Assembly: GCF_003576645.1 (NCBI RefSeq)
Contig: NC_044924.1
Span: forward strand, 27,487,362-27,551,361
Direction: 5' to 3'
Length of the DNA stretch: 64,000 bases
From: Ipomoea triloba
Lineage: Eukaryota; Streptophyta; Magnoliopsida; Solanales; Convolvulaceae
The translations under genes were made by a program, and so were the position numbers. Position 1 is the first letter of the stretch, and every line of letters starts with the position of its first letter. The notes under the pieces are model-generated. The model had not been told where the DNA came from and did not search any database. It worked only from the letters and a program-made list of their open reading frames with translations. This document shows, piece by piece, positions 44,782 to 55,086 of this stretch.

Positions 44782-45366
44782 GGTACTAGCTTAGGAAATA
44801 GAGAATGGAAGAGAGTAAGATCTGTAGAAACCTTGGATATTGGGTGGACAAAGTTGTAGTGTTTGATGATCAAATTCACTTGGAAGCGACCTATTTAAAG
44901 TGCTTTAGTTTCTTGAGGAAATCGTCAGAGAAGGCAAAACCATGTTCCACCCAGCTGTATGCATGGGGCCTTTTAGCTTCAATCAGAAATATATGGGATA
45001 TGGACTGTAGTCATATATAGAGACATAAAAATAAGAAATCGCATGGTTATGTTTCCCAATCTTCAAACTGATTCGGACAAATGGATTAAGATATTTTGTA
45101 GGTGAATACCATTAACTTACAGCTGATGAGATCTTCATTTAAAAAATAATTGAAATTAGCATCAGAAAACTAGCTGGCTACCCTCCCATCTAAAGTTCTC
45201 TTAGCCACTCAATCCACTTCCCAAAGGATCTATATAAACACAATTGAGTTAGTATTCACCCCACTCAAATATTTCCTTCACAGCTATCTTAGTTTCTGCA
45301 TTCTAAATTTGCTCCTATAGCATCTTTGATTTACACAGCCACTGCCTTAAAAGCAAACATCATAGC
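44782..45366. promoter_or_regulatory. Divergent promoter region B4/A5
   Basis: TTTAAATA (44892) for B4, TATATAAA (45231-45238) for A5, and one GAGACA core between them. Confidence 0.5.
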
Positions 45367-45662
45367 ATGGCAATTAGTGTGACTCGCATTCTCCGTGCTA
45401 AGCAGGGCCTCAGAAGGTCTTCTTCAAGAACAAACAGAGAAAGTGAGGTCCCTAAGGGGCACTTTGTTTTGTAGTTTATGTGGGCGAAAGCGAAATGAAG
45501 CGATTTGTTATTCCGATATCATACTTGAAGTGCCCTTCATTCCAAGACTTGCTAAGTCAAGCTGAGGAAGAATTCGGATTTGATCATCGAATGGGTGGAA
45601 TCACTATACCTTGTCCAGAGGATACTTTTCTCCACATCATCTCTTGTTCAAGTAGATATTGA
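45367..45662 (+). pseudogene. SAUR: SAUR type A5, frameshifted
   Basis: ATG at 45367 reads [20 protein letters not shown] through VPKGHF and then stops. Just after CACTTTG, 5 bp (TTTTG) are inserted and a C has become T relative to A1, giving TAG. Downstream, from 45480, the frame is open again to the natural stop: [53 protein letters not shown]. The promoter with TATATAAA is preserved. One recent lesion. Confidence 0.88.
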
Positions 45663-46648
45663 GTGACTACCAACAGAGTAACAGATTAGTTTAATAGAGA
45701 AAAATTTTGCACAAATGAGCTTTCTTGTACAGTTACTTTTTTCCTTTTTCAGTTGTGTTCAGGATAAAATTGGAAAAATATATATCTTGAGAAAATAGAA
45801 ACAGATTATGTTTTACACAAGAGATTTCTTGTATCCCTTTTTTTTCTCTCTTCCATCTTTAGCTGTCTCATGATCAGATGGGGAAATATAAAATCACTAG
45901 TTATATGGAGGCCAAATTTTCTCAAGATGTCTGTCTAAATTTCAGTTGTGTCTCAGTGTACAGATTTAAGAGTGCAGAAAATCTTATGTAGACACTAACA
46001 TAAAGACAAGGTAAGGTTCATTTTGCAGTAGGCCTAATGATGGCTAGATTTCAGAGAGTTCTTGGCTTGTTTTGTATCAAAGGATCTGTAATAATCTCAC
46101 TTCACCTCTTAATTACTTGCAGACTATCAAAACTAAAATATCTAAGTACGTTTTCTAATCATGCAACTTTGTAATCTATCTTGAACCACTTGAAACGATA
46201 TTGCAGATCATTTCAAATTTTAGAATTGAAGTACAGACACAGCTAGGGACGATTATTTTAGGACAAGAATCAGTGAATCACCCTTAATGTGGACAAGAGT
46301 TTACTGCTAGAAAAAATATGGACATTCTTGGAATAAGTAGAGCAGTCCAGTTTCATAAGTAGCAGTGAAAGCATTTTGTTTTTGTAAATAGTAGGCCATT
46401 TGTCATAGATCTAGCAAGAAAGCCAAGAAGCTAGGACAAGTATTACTTTAAGGAACATATATAAAGGAGTATTGTTCAGCTTACAGGGTGTAGTGATGCA
46501 GACAAGGAGTATTATCATCATATGCAAAAGCCATTTAAGTGAAAGTAAAATTGAGTATGTTTAACATCATCTTGGATTTCTGTACATTTCACATGATGTA
46601 TTGAGCTACAGCTAATATCCAAATTTACAAAACTTATTGACATTAATT
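45663..46648. other. Convergent spacer A5/B5
   Basis: Closely similar to 40981-41883. No gene. Confidence 0.6.
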
Positions 46649-47083
46649 TCAGTAAACTAGCAAATCCTGACTTCTCCACCCTTCTTGGTGTAGTGGAGCT
46701 GATGAACACCGATGTGAAGTAACTGAGACGAGCAAGGCATTCTCAAGTTCTCTAGTTAGACCTCGGCTAAGAAGTGAAATGATGTAGTCCATGAAGACTG
46801 CATCGCATGGCAGTGTAATAGGCCCATCGCTTGGAAGTCCAAATTCTTCTTCAGACATGCTTAAGAGTTGCCTAATAATCTCATTCTCGAGATAAGATAG
46901 AGGGACAACAAACCGCTTCTGATCAGCTGAGTAGACAACAAAATGACCCTTGTTTACTGCAGAAGAAGTGCTGCAGCAATCTGTGTCATCATTTTGTCTT
47001 GAAAATGAAATCCTTTTTCTTCGGATGGCTGCAAATTTCTGCCATCTTTTCGCCAGCTTGATGAGCTTCTTTGAACTGATCAT
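46649..47083 (-). CDS. SAUR: SAUR type B5 (144 aa)
   Basis: Intact type B SAUR: MISSKKLIKLAKRWQKFAAI, RRKRISFSRQNDDTDCCSTS, KGHFVVYSADQKRFVVPLSY, SEEEFGLPSDGPITLPCD, normal extension. TTTAAATA at 47207-47214 and GAGACA at 47271-47276. Divergent from A6 with 772 bp between start codons. Its partner A6 has been split by the copia insertion, which begins 786 bp from this gene. Confidence 0.92.
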   Translation of the reverse strand: MISSKKLIKLAKRWQKFAAIRRKRISFSRQNDDTDCCSTSSAVNKGHFVVYSADQKRFVVPLSYLENEIIRQLLSMSEEEFGLPSDGPITLPCDAVFMDYIISLLSRGLTRELENALLVSVTSHRCSSAPLHQEGWRSQDLLVY

Positions 47084-47854
47084 GATAATAACTTAGGAAA
47101 TAGAGAGAGGTTGAATGGAAGAGAACAAGAGAGATCTGTAGAAAGCTTGGAAATTGGCTAGTCTGAATTGCAGTGTTTTATGATCGAAATGCATATGGAA
47201 GTGATCTATTTAAAGTGGTGAGGCTAAGACAACCATAAGCTCTATGGGATATAAAGTGTCCCCAAATGTAGAGACACACATTTGAGGAATCACATGTTTA
47301 TGTTTCTCAATCATAGAACTGATTCAAACAAGAAGATTAAGATATCCCGTTGGCGAATGGCATCAATTTATTGCACTTCATCCTTATCTAACATTTGGTA
47401 GGCTTTCTTGGAATACCAGCAGTTAGGCCATCCTATCTATTCAATTTCATTGAAGCATGTGGGGAATGATGTTCAAAGAAGTTCTTTATCTACAAAGTTG
47501 ATAGCAGAAACTCATGATTATTATTGGAAGACAAAACCATGTGCTTCCTAGTTGTATTGAGCCGTTTAGTTTCAATCAGAAATATATGGAATAACAGTAG
47601 TTAAGCCATCCTATCTATTACAAATTCTTGATGATTTCTGGATGACAGAACCATGTGATGATGTTGTCTTATCAATTATCATGCTAGCTGGCTGCCCTTC
47701 CATCCAAATATCTCTTAGCCACTCAATCCACCTCCCAAATGATCTATATATACACATTTGAGTTAGTATTCACCCCACTCAAATATTTCCTTCACAACTA
47801 CAATAGTTTCTGCATTCTAAAATTGTTTCTGCTCTATAAAAGAAACATCCCAGC
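47084..47854. promoter_or_regulatory. Divergent promoter region B5/A6
   Basis: Contains TTTAAATA for B5, a GAGACA core, and TATATATA (47745-47752) for A6. The A6 side is now cut off from its coding sequence by 4,955 bp. Confidence 0.5.
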
Positions 47855-47863
47855 ATGGCGATT

Positions 47864-47868
47864 AGTAT
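47864..47868. repeat. Target-site duplication, left (AGTAT)
   Basis: Matches 52824-52828 on the other side of the copia element. Confidence 0.95.
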
Positions 47869-48222
47869 TGACAAAATAGAGGTTTAACACAGAAAATTAG
47901 AGGCTAGTATTTACTGACCAGAACTGAAAAATGATGGAAAACAGATGTTTCTGAGTTCTGAAATAACAAATCTGTGTTATATCTTCATTAGCTAGCTGAT
48001 ACATCTATATATACATGAGAAAATAGACAAGTTTCCTGAAATTCTGCACTATTTACTGCTGCCTAACATTTCTGCTACCTAACATTTCTGCTGCCTAACT
48101 TTGCTGCTGTTAACTTTACTGCCTAACTTTGCTACTGTTTATTTTACTGCTGCCTAACACATAATAATTATAATAATCTCAACAATCAGAAATATACTAC
48201 ACATTTTGCTGCTGCATTGACA
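47869..48222 (-). repeat. 3' LTR of the copia element
   Basis: 354 bp, TGACAAAATAG...GCATTGACA on the plus strand. Contains repeated CTGCTGCCTAAC(A/T)TT-type words (48055-48160). Confidence 0.95.
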
Positions 48223-48236
48223 TCCCCCCTCAAATT
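48223..48236 (-). promoter_or_regulatory. Polypurine tract
   Basis: The complement reads TTTGAGGGGGGA directly before the 3' LTR, the usual second-strand primer site. Confidence 0.85.
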
Positions 48237-51200
48237 GATGAAGGTAAGTCTATCAACATCAATTTGCTATTGAGAAACTTGTGTCTTTGGCGTGTTAGAG
48301 CCTTTGTAAAAACATCAGCTACTTGAAGATCAGTAGTAAGATGAGGTAGAGTGATAACACCTCGAGTAAACGCCTCCCGGATGTAATGACAGTCGACTTC
48401 AATGTGCTTTGTGCGTTCATGATACACTGGATTTGCAGCAATTTGAATAGCACTGGTATTATCACCATGAAGTGGAGTAGGATCACTTGAAGGAAATCCA
48501 AGTTCAGAAAGAAGACCACGTAACCACACAATCTCTGAACACGCAGCAGACATAGCTCTATACTCGGCTTCTGTAGAGGATTTAGAGACACTCTCTTGCT
48601 TCTTACACTTCCAAGAAATCAAGGCATCCCCAAGAAAAACGCACCATCCTGTGATAGATTTCCTAGTATCTGGACAGCCAGCCCAATCTGCATCACTATA
48701 AGCTGTCAAATGAAGAGCTGATTGTTTGGGAAAAAACAACCCACGAGTAGGTGACCCAATTAGATATCGAACTATGCGACGAACTGCCGCAAGATGGAGA
48801 TGTCGAGGTGAGTGCATGAATTTACTGACGATATGAACAGCATAGGAGATATCGGGCCTTGTAATTGTTAGGTAGATAAGACTACCAACAAGTTGCCTAT
48901 ACAAAAAAGGATCGGGCAAAGGTTCGCCCTCATCTTTCCGGTATTTCACATTGACCTCCATTGGTGTATCAACAGCAGTAGCATCCTGTAAACCAGCCAT
49001 CCGAATGAGATCTTGAATGTATTTATGTTGGTTTAGGAGGAAACCATGATCTTCATAGTGAACTTCCAGCCCTAAAAAATATGTTAGATGCCCAAGATCT
49101 TTCATTTTAAATGTACCGGACAACATATTTTGAAGCTTAGTAATCAGCCCATTATCATTACCAGTGATGATAATATCATCAACATATACTAAGAGAAAGA
49201 CCATACCAGTGGTTGTCTTGTGAAAAAAGAGTGAGGAATCATATTGACTCTGTGTGAAGGAAAAGGTGAGAAGAGTGTCGCGAAACTTCTCAAACCAAGC
49301 CCTAGGTGCCTGTTTTAAACCATACAAGGAACGTCTTAACTTGCAAACCTCATGTGGAGCTATCATTGGCATACCAGGTGGAAGCTTCATGTAGATCTCT
49401 TCCTTAAGATCCCCATTTAAGAAGGCATATTTTACATCCATCTGATGTAAAACCCAAGATTGAGAGGAAGCAATAGCAAGTATGGTTCTCACTGTGGTCA
49501 TCTTAGCAACTGGTGCAAATGTTTCTTCGTAGTCGAGACCATATTCTTGTTTATTCCCAAGAGCAACCAATCGAGCTTTATATCTATCCAAGGAGCCATC
49601 AGACTTGAGTTTCACAGTATAAACCCACTTGCTACCAATGGGCTTAACATTTTGGGGACACGAAACAATGTCCCAAGTATGATTTTCTTCAAGTGCTTGA
49701 AGTTCTTCTTCCATTGCTTGTTGCCAACACTTATGTTCCATTGCCTTTTTATAACAAGTGGGGATAGAGATAGAAGATAACACAGTAGACATAGCCACAG
49801 GGGTTGAAAAACCATACCTTTCAACTGGTTTGTGAGGTCTAGAGCTTCTACGAAGAGGAGTGGGATTACTGGAACTTGGTGGAACAGAATCAGTTGTCGC
49901 AGGTTGATGCGAAGAAGCCATAGTGAGACCTGTAGGAGGATCAGAAGCAGGAGGGGTGCGTCTATGATAAACACAACCAGGTTTAAACCGATGTACAGGT
50001 GTTGGTGATGCAGAGAAATACGGTAAAGTAGATAGAGAAGGAAGTTCTGAAGTCTGTGTGGTGCTAAAAAAGGACTGGTGTTCAAAAAAAATGACATTCC
50101 TAGAGACACGAGTTCGACGGGCATGAGGATCATAGCAAAGAAATCCTTTTTGGGTTCCAGCATAACCTAAGAAAGCACACTTAACAGATTGAGCAGTAAG
50201 TTTATTCCTCTCATGTGCAGGAAGGTGCACAAAACAAACACATCCAAAAACATGCAGATTGGAATAATTTGGTGCATGCCCAAATAAATAAAAATAAGGG
50301 GAATTATTGTTCAAGTTGGGAGATGGTAATCTATTAATTAAATAAACTGCAGTAGCTAAAGCTTCACACCAAAATTTAGAAGGAACACAAGACTCAATTA
50401 GAAGAGTTCTAACAACATCAAGAAGATGACGGTTCTTTCTTTCAGCCACACCATTTTGTTGTGGAGTGAAAGGACAAGAACGCTGAGAAATGATCCCATG
50501 ACTTTGAAGAAAGAATTGAAACTCATTTGACATATATTCCCCTCCCGAATCAGATCGCAAGATTCTGATTTTAGCAGAAAACTGTGTTTCAATTAAAGCA
50601 AGAAAGACTTTGAACACAGAGAAAACCTCACTGTTAGTCCTAAGAAAATATACCCAAGTAAAACGAGTGAAATCATCAATAAATGTAACAAAGTATTTGT
50701 AATGTTCATGAGAGATTACAGGTGCAATACCCCATACATCAGTATGCACGAGTTCAAAAGGTTTGGTGGTATGGGTTTGATGCAATGGAAAAGGAAGAGT
50801 TTTGCTTTTGCCAAGTTTACAGGATGCACAATCAACAACATCATTATTAGAAGAAAAATTTTTATTCCCAAGTAAACCAGATTTAAGCAAGATTCGAAGT
50901 ACATGAGAATTAGGATGTCCTAAACGTCTATGCCACACCTGATTATTACTTTGGACAGCATTACAAGCAACATAATTTGACACTGGAGGAGGAGACAAAA
51001 ACAAGGGAAAAAGACGTCCCACTTTAGGCCCCTTCGCGATCATTTTCCCGGACACTTGATCCTGCACAAAACAACCAGATTTTGAAAATTGAACGGTGCA
51101 GTTACTGTCAACTAATTGTCCGACAGATATAAGATTAGTAGACAACTTAGGAGACACAAAAACATTATTTAAAGAAGCTGAAATATCACCAACGGCTGTG

Positions 51201-52294
51201 ATAGGTAAGGAATTTCCATCTGCTGTATGAATCTGAAGATCTCCACTATACTTTTGAACATTTTTTAAAGGCAAGGCAGTGTTGGTCATGTGATGGGAAG
51301 CACCAGAATCAAAATACCAAGGCTTAGAATCAGAAGTATTGTTACCTGAAAAACCAAAGGCTGATAGGGCAGAAACTATCATTTGTTGGACCATTTCAGG
51401 GGTAATCGTAGACTGACCAGCATTGGAGACACTAGAGGGACCAACCGAGACATTGTAGGCAGTTTCATGTTTCTTCGGAGGCCGAATGGAACACTCTTTG
51501 ATGATATGCCCTGCTTTCTTACAATAATTGCAGAATTTTTTAGTACAATTATTGGCAAAGTGACCAAAATTCTTGCAACTATAACACTGGACATTAGTCA
51601 TATCTCTGCCTCCGTTAGATCTCCTTTGGGCAACGTAGGCAACAGGAATTGGAGCAGAATTTTGAGCTTTCTGCTCCAAGACAGCCAGTGTAGTGAGCCG
51701 TTGTTCTTCCCTGAGAAGCTCTCCTACACAAATATTCATTGAAGGAACTAACTGTCTATTCATCAGGTTAGACCTGATTGTTTCAAACTCCCCCCTTAAC
51801 TTCATTAAAAACTGATCACGCTTGCTGGTTTCATGGATATTTTGTACAGCAACTAGTCCTTCAGAAGGAACATTTGCATACACAATATCAGTGTATTCAG
51901 TCCAAAGAGTTTCAAATGAAGAATAAAACTCTTGGATTGACATACTCCCTTGACTGAGTTGGCTCAACTCAAGCTCCAATTGAAACCTTCGTGCTGAGTT
52001 GCTTTGGTTGTAGACGTTCTTCAAGTAATCCCACATTCCTCTAGAGGTCTTATAAGGCTTGAGACTGAGAAGTATGGAGGGTTCCACACTTCCAAGAATC
52101 CAGGACATAATCTGAGCATCCTTTACCTCCCATTTTGCATATTTCTCCTTCTCCTTTTCTTTGTCAGGTGCAGAATCACTGATATGACTCCATAGTTCCT
52201 TTCCCTTGACAAAGAGCTCAAATGGGAATGCCCAGGCAGAATAATTTTTGCCATTAAATCGAACAAAAAAATTTTCTGATCTTTCCAAAGACAT
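48230..52294 (-). CDS. Ty1-copia gag-pol polyprotein (1,354 aa)
   Basis: A single uninterrupted frame, in the copia order. Gag (about 1-230) is followed by two CCHC zinc knuckles (CYSCKNFGHFANNC, 237-250; CNYCKKAGHIIKEC, 255-268) that bind RNA. Aspartic protease has DSGA at 329-332. Integrase has an HHCC finger (H455, H460, C489, C492) and a core triad D519, D582, E618 with exact 35-residue spacing. Reverse transcriptase starts near 880 (KWVYTVKLKSDGSLDRYKAR), with YVDD at 1037-1040. RNase H spans about 1197-1310 (YSDADWAG, SSTEAEYRAM), and DVFTKAL is near the end. All catalytic residues are in place, so the protein is probably functional. The product assembles particles and makes and integrates cDNA. 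The ATG at 52294 follows the PBS by about 160 bp. It overlaps the PPT at its stop, as is common in compact copia elements. Confidence 0.96.
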   Translation of the reverse strand: MSLERSENFFVRFNGKNYSAWAFPFELFVKGKELWSHISDSAPDKEKEKEKYAKWEVKDAQIMSWILGSVEPSILLSLKPYKTSRGMWDYLKNVYNQSNSARRFQLELELSQLSQGSMSIQEFYSSFETLWTEYTDIVYANVPSEGLVAVQNIHETSKRDQFLMKLRGEFETIRSNLMNRQLVPSMNICVGELLREEQRLTTLAVLEQKAQNSAPIPVAYVAQRRSNGGRDMTNVQCYSCKNFGHFANNCTKKFCNYCKKAGHIIKECSIRPPKKHETAYNVSVGPSSVSNAGQSTITPEMVQQMIVSALSAFGFSGNNTSDSKPWYFDSGASHHMTNTALPLKNVQKYSGDLQIHTADGNSLPITAVGDISASLNNVFVSPKLSTNLISVGQLVDSNCTVQFSKSGCFVQDQVSGKMIAKGPKVGRLFPLFLSPPPVSNYVACNAVQSNNQVWHRRLGHPNSHVLRILLKSGLLGNKNFSSNNDVVDCASCKLGKSKTLPFPLHQTHTTKPFELVHTDVWGIAPVISHEHYKYFVTFIDDFTRFTWVYFLRTNSEVFSVFKVFLALIETQFSAKIRILRSDSGGEYMSNEFQFFLQSHGIISQRSCPFTPQQNGVAERKNRHLLDVVRTLLIESCVPSKFWCEALATAVYLINRLPSPNLNNNSPYFYLFGHAPNYSNLHVFGCVCFVHLPAHERNKLTAQSVKCAFLGYAGTQKGFLCYDPHARRTRVSRNVIFFEHQSFFSTTQTSELPSLSTLPYFSASPTPVHRFKPGCVYHRRTPPASDPPTGLTMASSHQPATTDSVPPSSSNPTPLRRSSRPHKPVERYGFSTPVAMSTVLSSISIPTCYKKAMEHKCWQQAMEEELQALEENHTWDIVSCPQNVKPIGSKWVYTVKLKSDGSLDRYKARLVALGNKQEYGLDYEETFAPVAKMTTVRTILAIASSQSWVLHQMDVKYAFLNGDLKEEIYMKLPPGMPMIAPHEVCKLRRSLYGLKQAPRAWFEKFRDTLLTFSFTQSQYDSSLFFHKTTTGMVFLLVYVDDIIITGNDNGLITKLQNMLSGTFKMKDLGHLTYFLGLEVHYEDHGFLLNQHKYIQDLIRMAGLQDATAVDTPMEVNVKYRKDEGEPLPDPFLYRQLVGSLIYLTITRPDISYAVHIVSKFMHSPRHLHLAAVRRIVRYLIGSPTRGLFFPKQSALHLTAYSDADWAGCPDTRKSITGWCVFLGDALISWKCKKQESVSKSSTEAEYRAMSAACSEIVWLRGLLSELGFPSSDPTPLHGDNTSAIQIAANPVYHERTKHIEVDCHYIREAFTRGVITLPHLTTDLQVADVFTKALTRQRHKFLNSKLMLIDLPSSI

Positions 52295-52456
52295 GATTCA
52301 ATCAGAAAACAAGAATAGATCCAAGAAAACAGAACCAAGAACTAAGAGAATAGATCCAAGAAACTATGATAGCAAGATACAAGTGATACAAGAACAAGAA
52401 TACTATGATCTTGGAGCAAGACAAGGAACAAGACACAAAGATTATCTCAGGATTTT

Positions 52457-52469
52457 GGCTCTGATACCA
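52457..52469 (-). promoter_or_regulatory. Primer-binding site (initiator Met-tRNA)
   Basis: The complement reads TGGTATCAGAGCC directly after the 5' LTR, the standard plant copia primer site. Confidence 0.92.
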
Positions 52470-52823
52470 TGACAAAATAGAGGTTTAACACAGAAAATTA
52501 GAGGCTAGTATTTACTGACCAGAACTGAAAAATGATGGAAAACAGATGTTTCTGAGTTCTGAAATAACAAATCTGTGTTATATCTTCATTAGCTAGCTGA
52601 TACATCTATATATACATGAGAAAATAGACAAGTTTCCTGAAATTCTGCACTATTTACTGCTGCCTAACATTTCTGCTACCTAACATTTCTGCTGCCTAAC
52701 TTTGCTGCTGTTAACTTTACTGCCTAACTTTGCTACTGTTTATTTTACTGCTGCCTAACACATAATAATTATAATAATCTCAACAATCAGAAATATACTA
52801 CACATTTTGCTGCTGCATTGACA
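52470..52823 (-). repeat. 5' LTR of the copia element
   Basis: 354 bp, identical by eye to 47869-48222. Should contain the element promoter directing transcription leftwards. It now lies directly upstream of the SAUR A6 body in the opposite sense. Confidence 0.95.
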
Positions 52824-52828
52824 AGTAT
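52824..52828. repeat. Target-site duplication, right (AGTAT)
   Basis: Matches 47864-47868. Confidence 0.95.
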
Positions 52829-53105
52829 GACTCGCATTCTCCGTGCTAAGCAGGGCCTCAGAAGGTCTTCTTCAAGAACAAACAGAGAAAGTGAGGTCCC
52901 TAAGGGGCACTTTGCAGTTTATGTGGGCGAAAGCGAAAAGAAGCGCTTTGTTCTTCCAATATCATTCTTGAACAACCCTTCATTCCAAGGCATGCTAAAT
53001 CAGGCCGAGGAAGAGTTCGGATTTGATCATCCAATGGGTGGACTCACAATACCTTGTCTAGAAGATACCTTCCTTGACATCATCTCTAGTTTGAGTAGAT
53101 ATTGA

Positions 53106-53911
53106 GATACAACAAAGAGCTTAGTTTAGTAGAGAAAAATTTTGCAGAGAGATTATTCTTGTATAGTTTTTTTTTTTACTTGTCTCATGGTCGGCTTGGA
53201 AACTGTAAATTTCACTGGTTATATGAAGGCCTATTGTGCACTAAATGTCTATATATCTGGAGACTTGGGTTTACACAACTACTATTATGCTTTTATGAGT
53301 AAAACTAGGATTATGGATGAACTTCCAAAGAGCAGATGTATCATAAAGATCCATAAGACCAGAATTTTCTTCATTGGCTGCAATGTTTTTTTCTTTTTGT
53401 CCAATTTACAGAACTACTAAAGCAGTTGAAGCTAGTGTGATTTACATCTGGTATGTTAAGTTCTCAGGTCCATTAGACATTTAAGAATGAATAATTCCAC
53501 TTTGTATCACAAAAAATGTCAAGTTATTCCATTTTTGGAATGACTAGAGAAATCCAGTTTCATAAGTTTTAAGTATACAAGTGTAGCCCTTTGAGAATGT
53601 GCTGAGCCCATATTTATATTCTCATTCATATTCTGCCATATTTACTTGTACTAAGTATTTTAAGTACATATACAGATATACTAGACCAAACTGTAGATTA
53701 AGGAGAAAAGATTATTGATTTCAGATCAATTGATTCTTAGAACTACTGTTCACTAATCTAGACAGGCCTTAGTGATGCAGAACCATGTATGTGTTTTGAT
53801 CATCAAGTCAGTTATGTGAAAAGAAAAAAATTGAGGATGGGGTGGGGAGGTAGGCAATATGATATAAAATCAAAATCTCTTGAAATTTGAAAGCTATGAG
53901 TTGATTTACAT
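53106..53911. other. Convergent spacer A6/B6
   Basis: 3' flank of A6. No gene seen. Confidence 0.5.
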
Positions 53912-53912
53912 T

Positions 53913-54311
53913 GAGTTAATTCCATTTTTGGTCCTAGATTTATATGTGACATTCCACTTTTAGTCCTTTTTTTTCAAAACATCTACTTTTGGTCCTAGTA
54001 TTATTGTGGCATGACTATTTTTGGTCCTTCGTCAAGAAAATCATTGAAATATCGTTAAATATAATGACATTTTGATCTTTTTTATACAAAGTAGGTTGAC
54101 CCGCTATATTTTTTATGTTTATTTTTTGAAACAAAATCAAAATTGAATACTGAAATGCTCTTGTATTTGACAAAATTTAAACTGTTTTGTTGATGGAGGA
54201 CCAAAAATGGTAATGCCACAATAATACTAGGATCAAAAGTGGATGTTTTGAAAAAAAAGGACTAAAAGTGGAATGTCACCTATAAATCTAAGACCAAAAA
54301 TGGAATTAACT
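53913..54311. mobile_element. Mutator-like MITE, copy 4
   Basis: About 400 bp, ends GAGTTAATTCCATTTTTGG and complement, with the 9-bp target duplication ATTTACATT on both sides. It sits 45 bp from the 3' end of B6, in the spacer between convergent SAURs. Best preserved TIRs of the four copies. Confidence 0.85.
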
Positions 54312-54355
54312 CATTTACATTTGAATTCTTAGTCTACAACAAATAACCAGTACTG

Positions 54356-54789
54356 TCAGCAAACTAGCAATTCTTGATTTTTCAAGCCTTCCTGGTGCAG
54401 TGAAGCTGATGAACACTGATATGATGCAACAGAAATGAGCAATGCATTCTCGAGTTCTCTGGATAAACCTCGGGCAAGAAGTGAAATGATGTAGTCCATG
54501 AAGACTGCATCACATGGAAGTGTAATAGGCCCATCGCTTGGAAGTCCAAATTCTTCTTCAGACAAGTTCAAGAGTTGCCTAATAATCTCATTCTCGAGAT
54601 AAGATAGAGGGACAATGAACCGCTTCTGATCAGCCGTGTAGATAGCAAATGACCCTTGTTAGCTGCAGAGAAAGTACTACAGCTATTTGTGTCATCGTTT
54701 ACTCTTGGCAATGAAATCCTCTTCCTTCGGATGGCTGCAAATTTCTGCCATCTTCTCACGAGCTTGATGAGCTTCTTGGAACTGATCAT
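54356..54789 (-). pseudogene. SAUR: SAUR type B6, 1-bp deletion
   Basis: 434 bp, one less than the intact type B genes. The N-terminal part reads MISSKKLIKLVRRWQKFAAI, RRKRISLPRVNDDTNSCSTF, NKGH and then shifts frame at about 54648, where the sister sequence GCGAAATG is GCAAATG here. The remaining core and C-terminus (LSEEEFGLPSDGPITLPCD, ...) are open in the other frame from 54571. Otherwise undamaged, so either a fresh mutation or a base-calling error in an A run. It is the last type B gene in the original orientation. Confidence 0.85.
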
Positions 54790-55086
54790 GGTGTTAACTT
54801 AGGGAATATAGAGATTGAATGGAAGAGAATAAGATCAGTAAAAACCTTATGTCTTTGGCTGGTGTGAATTGCAGTGTTTGATGATCAAAATGTATATGCC
54901 AAGTGATCATTTAAGGTGTTAAGAAGGCTAAGACAGGCTGTAAGGTCTTGAGGATATCAAGGAAGGCAAAAACATGTGCTGCCTAGTTGTATGGGCCTTT
55001 TAGCTTCAACCAGAAATATATGGGATCTTGAGGGTGGCCATATATAGAGATATATAAATGAGGAACCACATGGTTATATCTATCCT
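54790..55086. promoter_or_regulatory. Upstream region of B6
   Basis: Type B promoter. It is cut at about 55087, where a 24-bp copy of 54825-54848 and then the inverted arm begin. Confidence 0.45.

Larger units (their letters stand above)
47869..52823 (-). mobile_element. Complete Ty1-copia retrotransposon (4,955 bp)
   Basis: Two 354-bp LTRs that read identical by eye, 5-bp target duplication AGTAT, primer-binding site, polypurine tract, and one open polyprotein of 1,354 codons on the minus strand. All parts needed for transposition appear present. Identical LTRs imply a very recent insertion. It lies in codon 5 of SAUR A6. Confidence 0.96.
47855..53105 (+). pseudogene. SAUR: SAUR type A6 interrupted by a Ty1-copia element
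   Basis: The first 14 bases of the gene (ATG GCG ATT AGT AT) lie at 47855-47868 and the remainder resumes at 52824 with the duplicated AGTAT, then continues without lesion to the stop at 53103-53105: [88 protein letters not shown]. The element thus entered codon 5. An in-frame ATG at 52827 would give a protein lacking only four N-terminal residues, so expression from LTR sequence is conceivable, although the LTR's own promoter points the other way. The original promoter is stranded on the left. Confidence 0.93.

Noticed and set aside
44782..45366. tRNA or other structural RNA genes in SAUR spacers
   Set aside because: Looked for A/B boxes and cloverleaf arms. None was convincing anywhere in the SAUR region.
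49460..51742. Open frames on the plus strand within the copia element
   Set aside because: Antisense shadows of the polyprotein.
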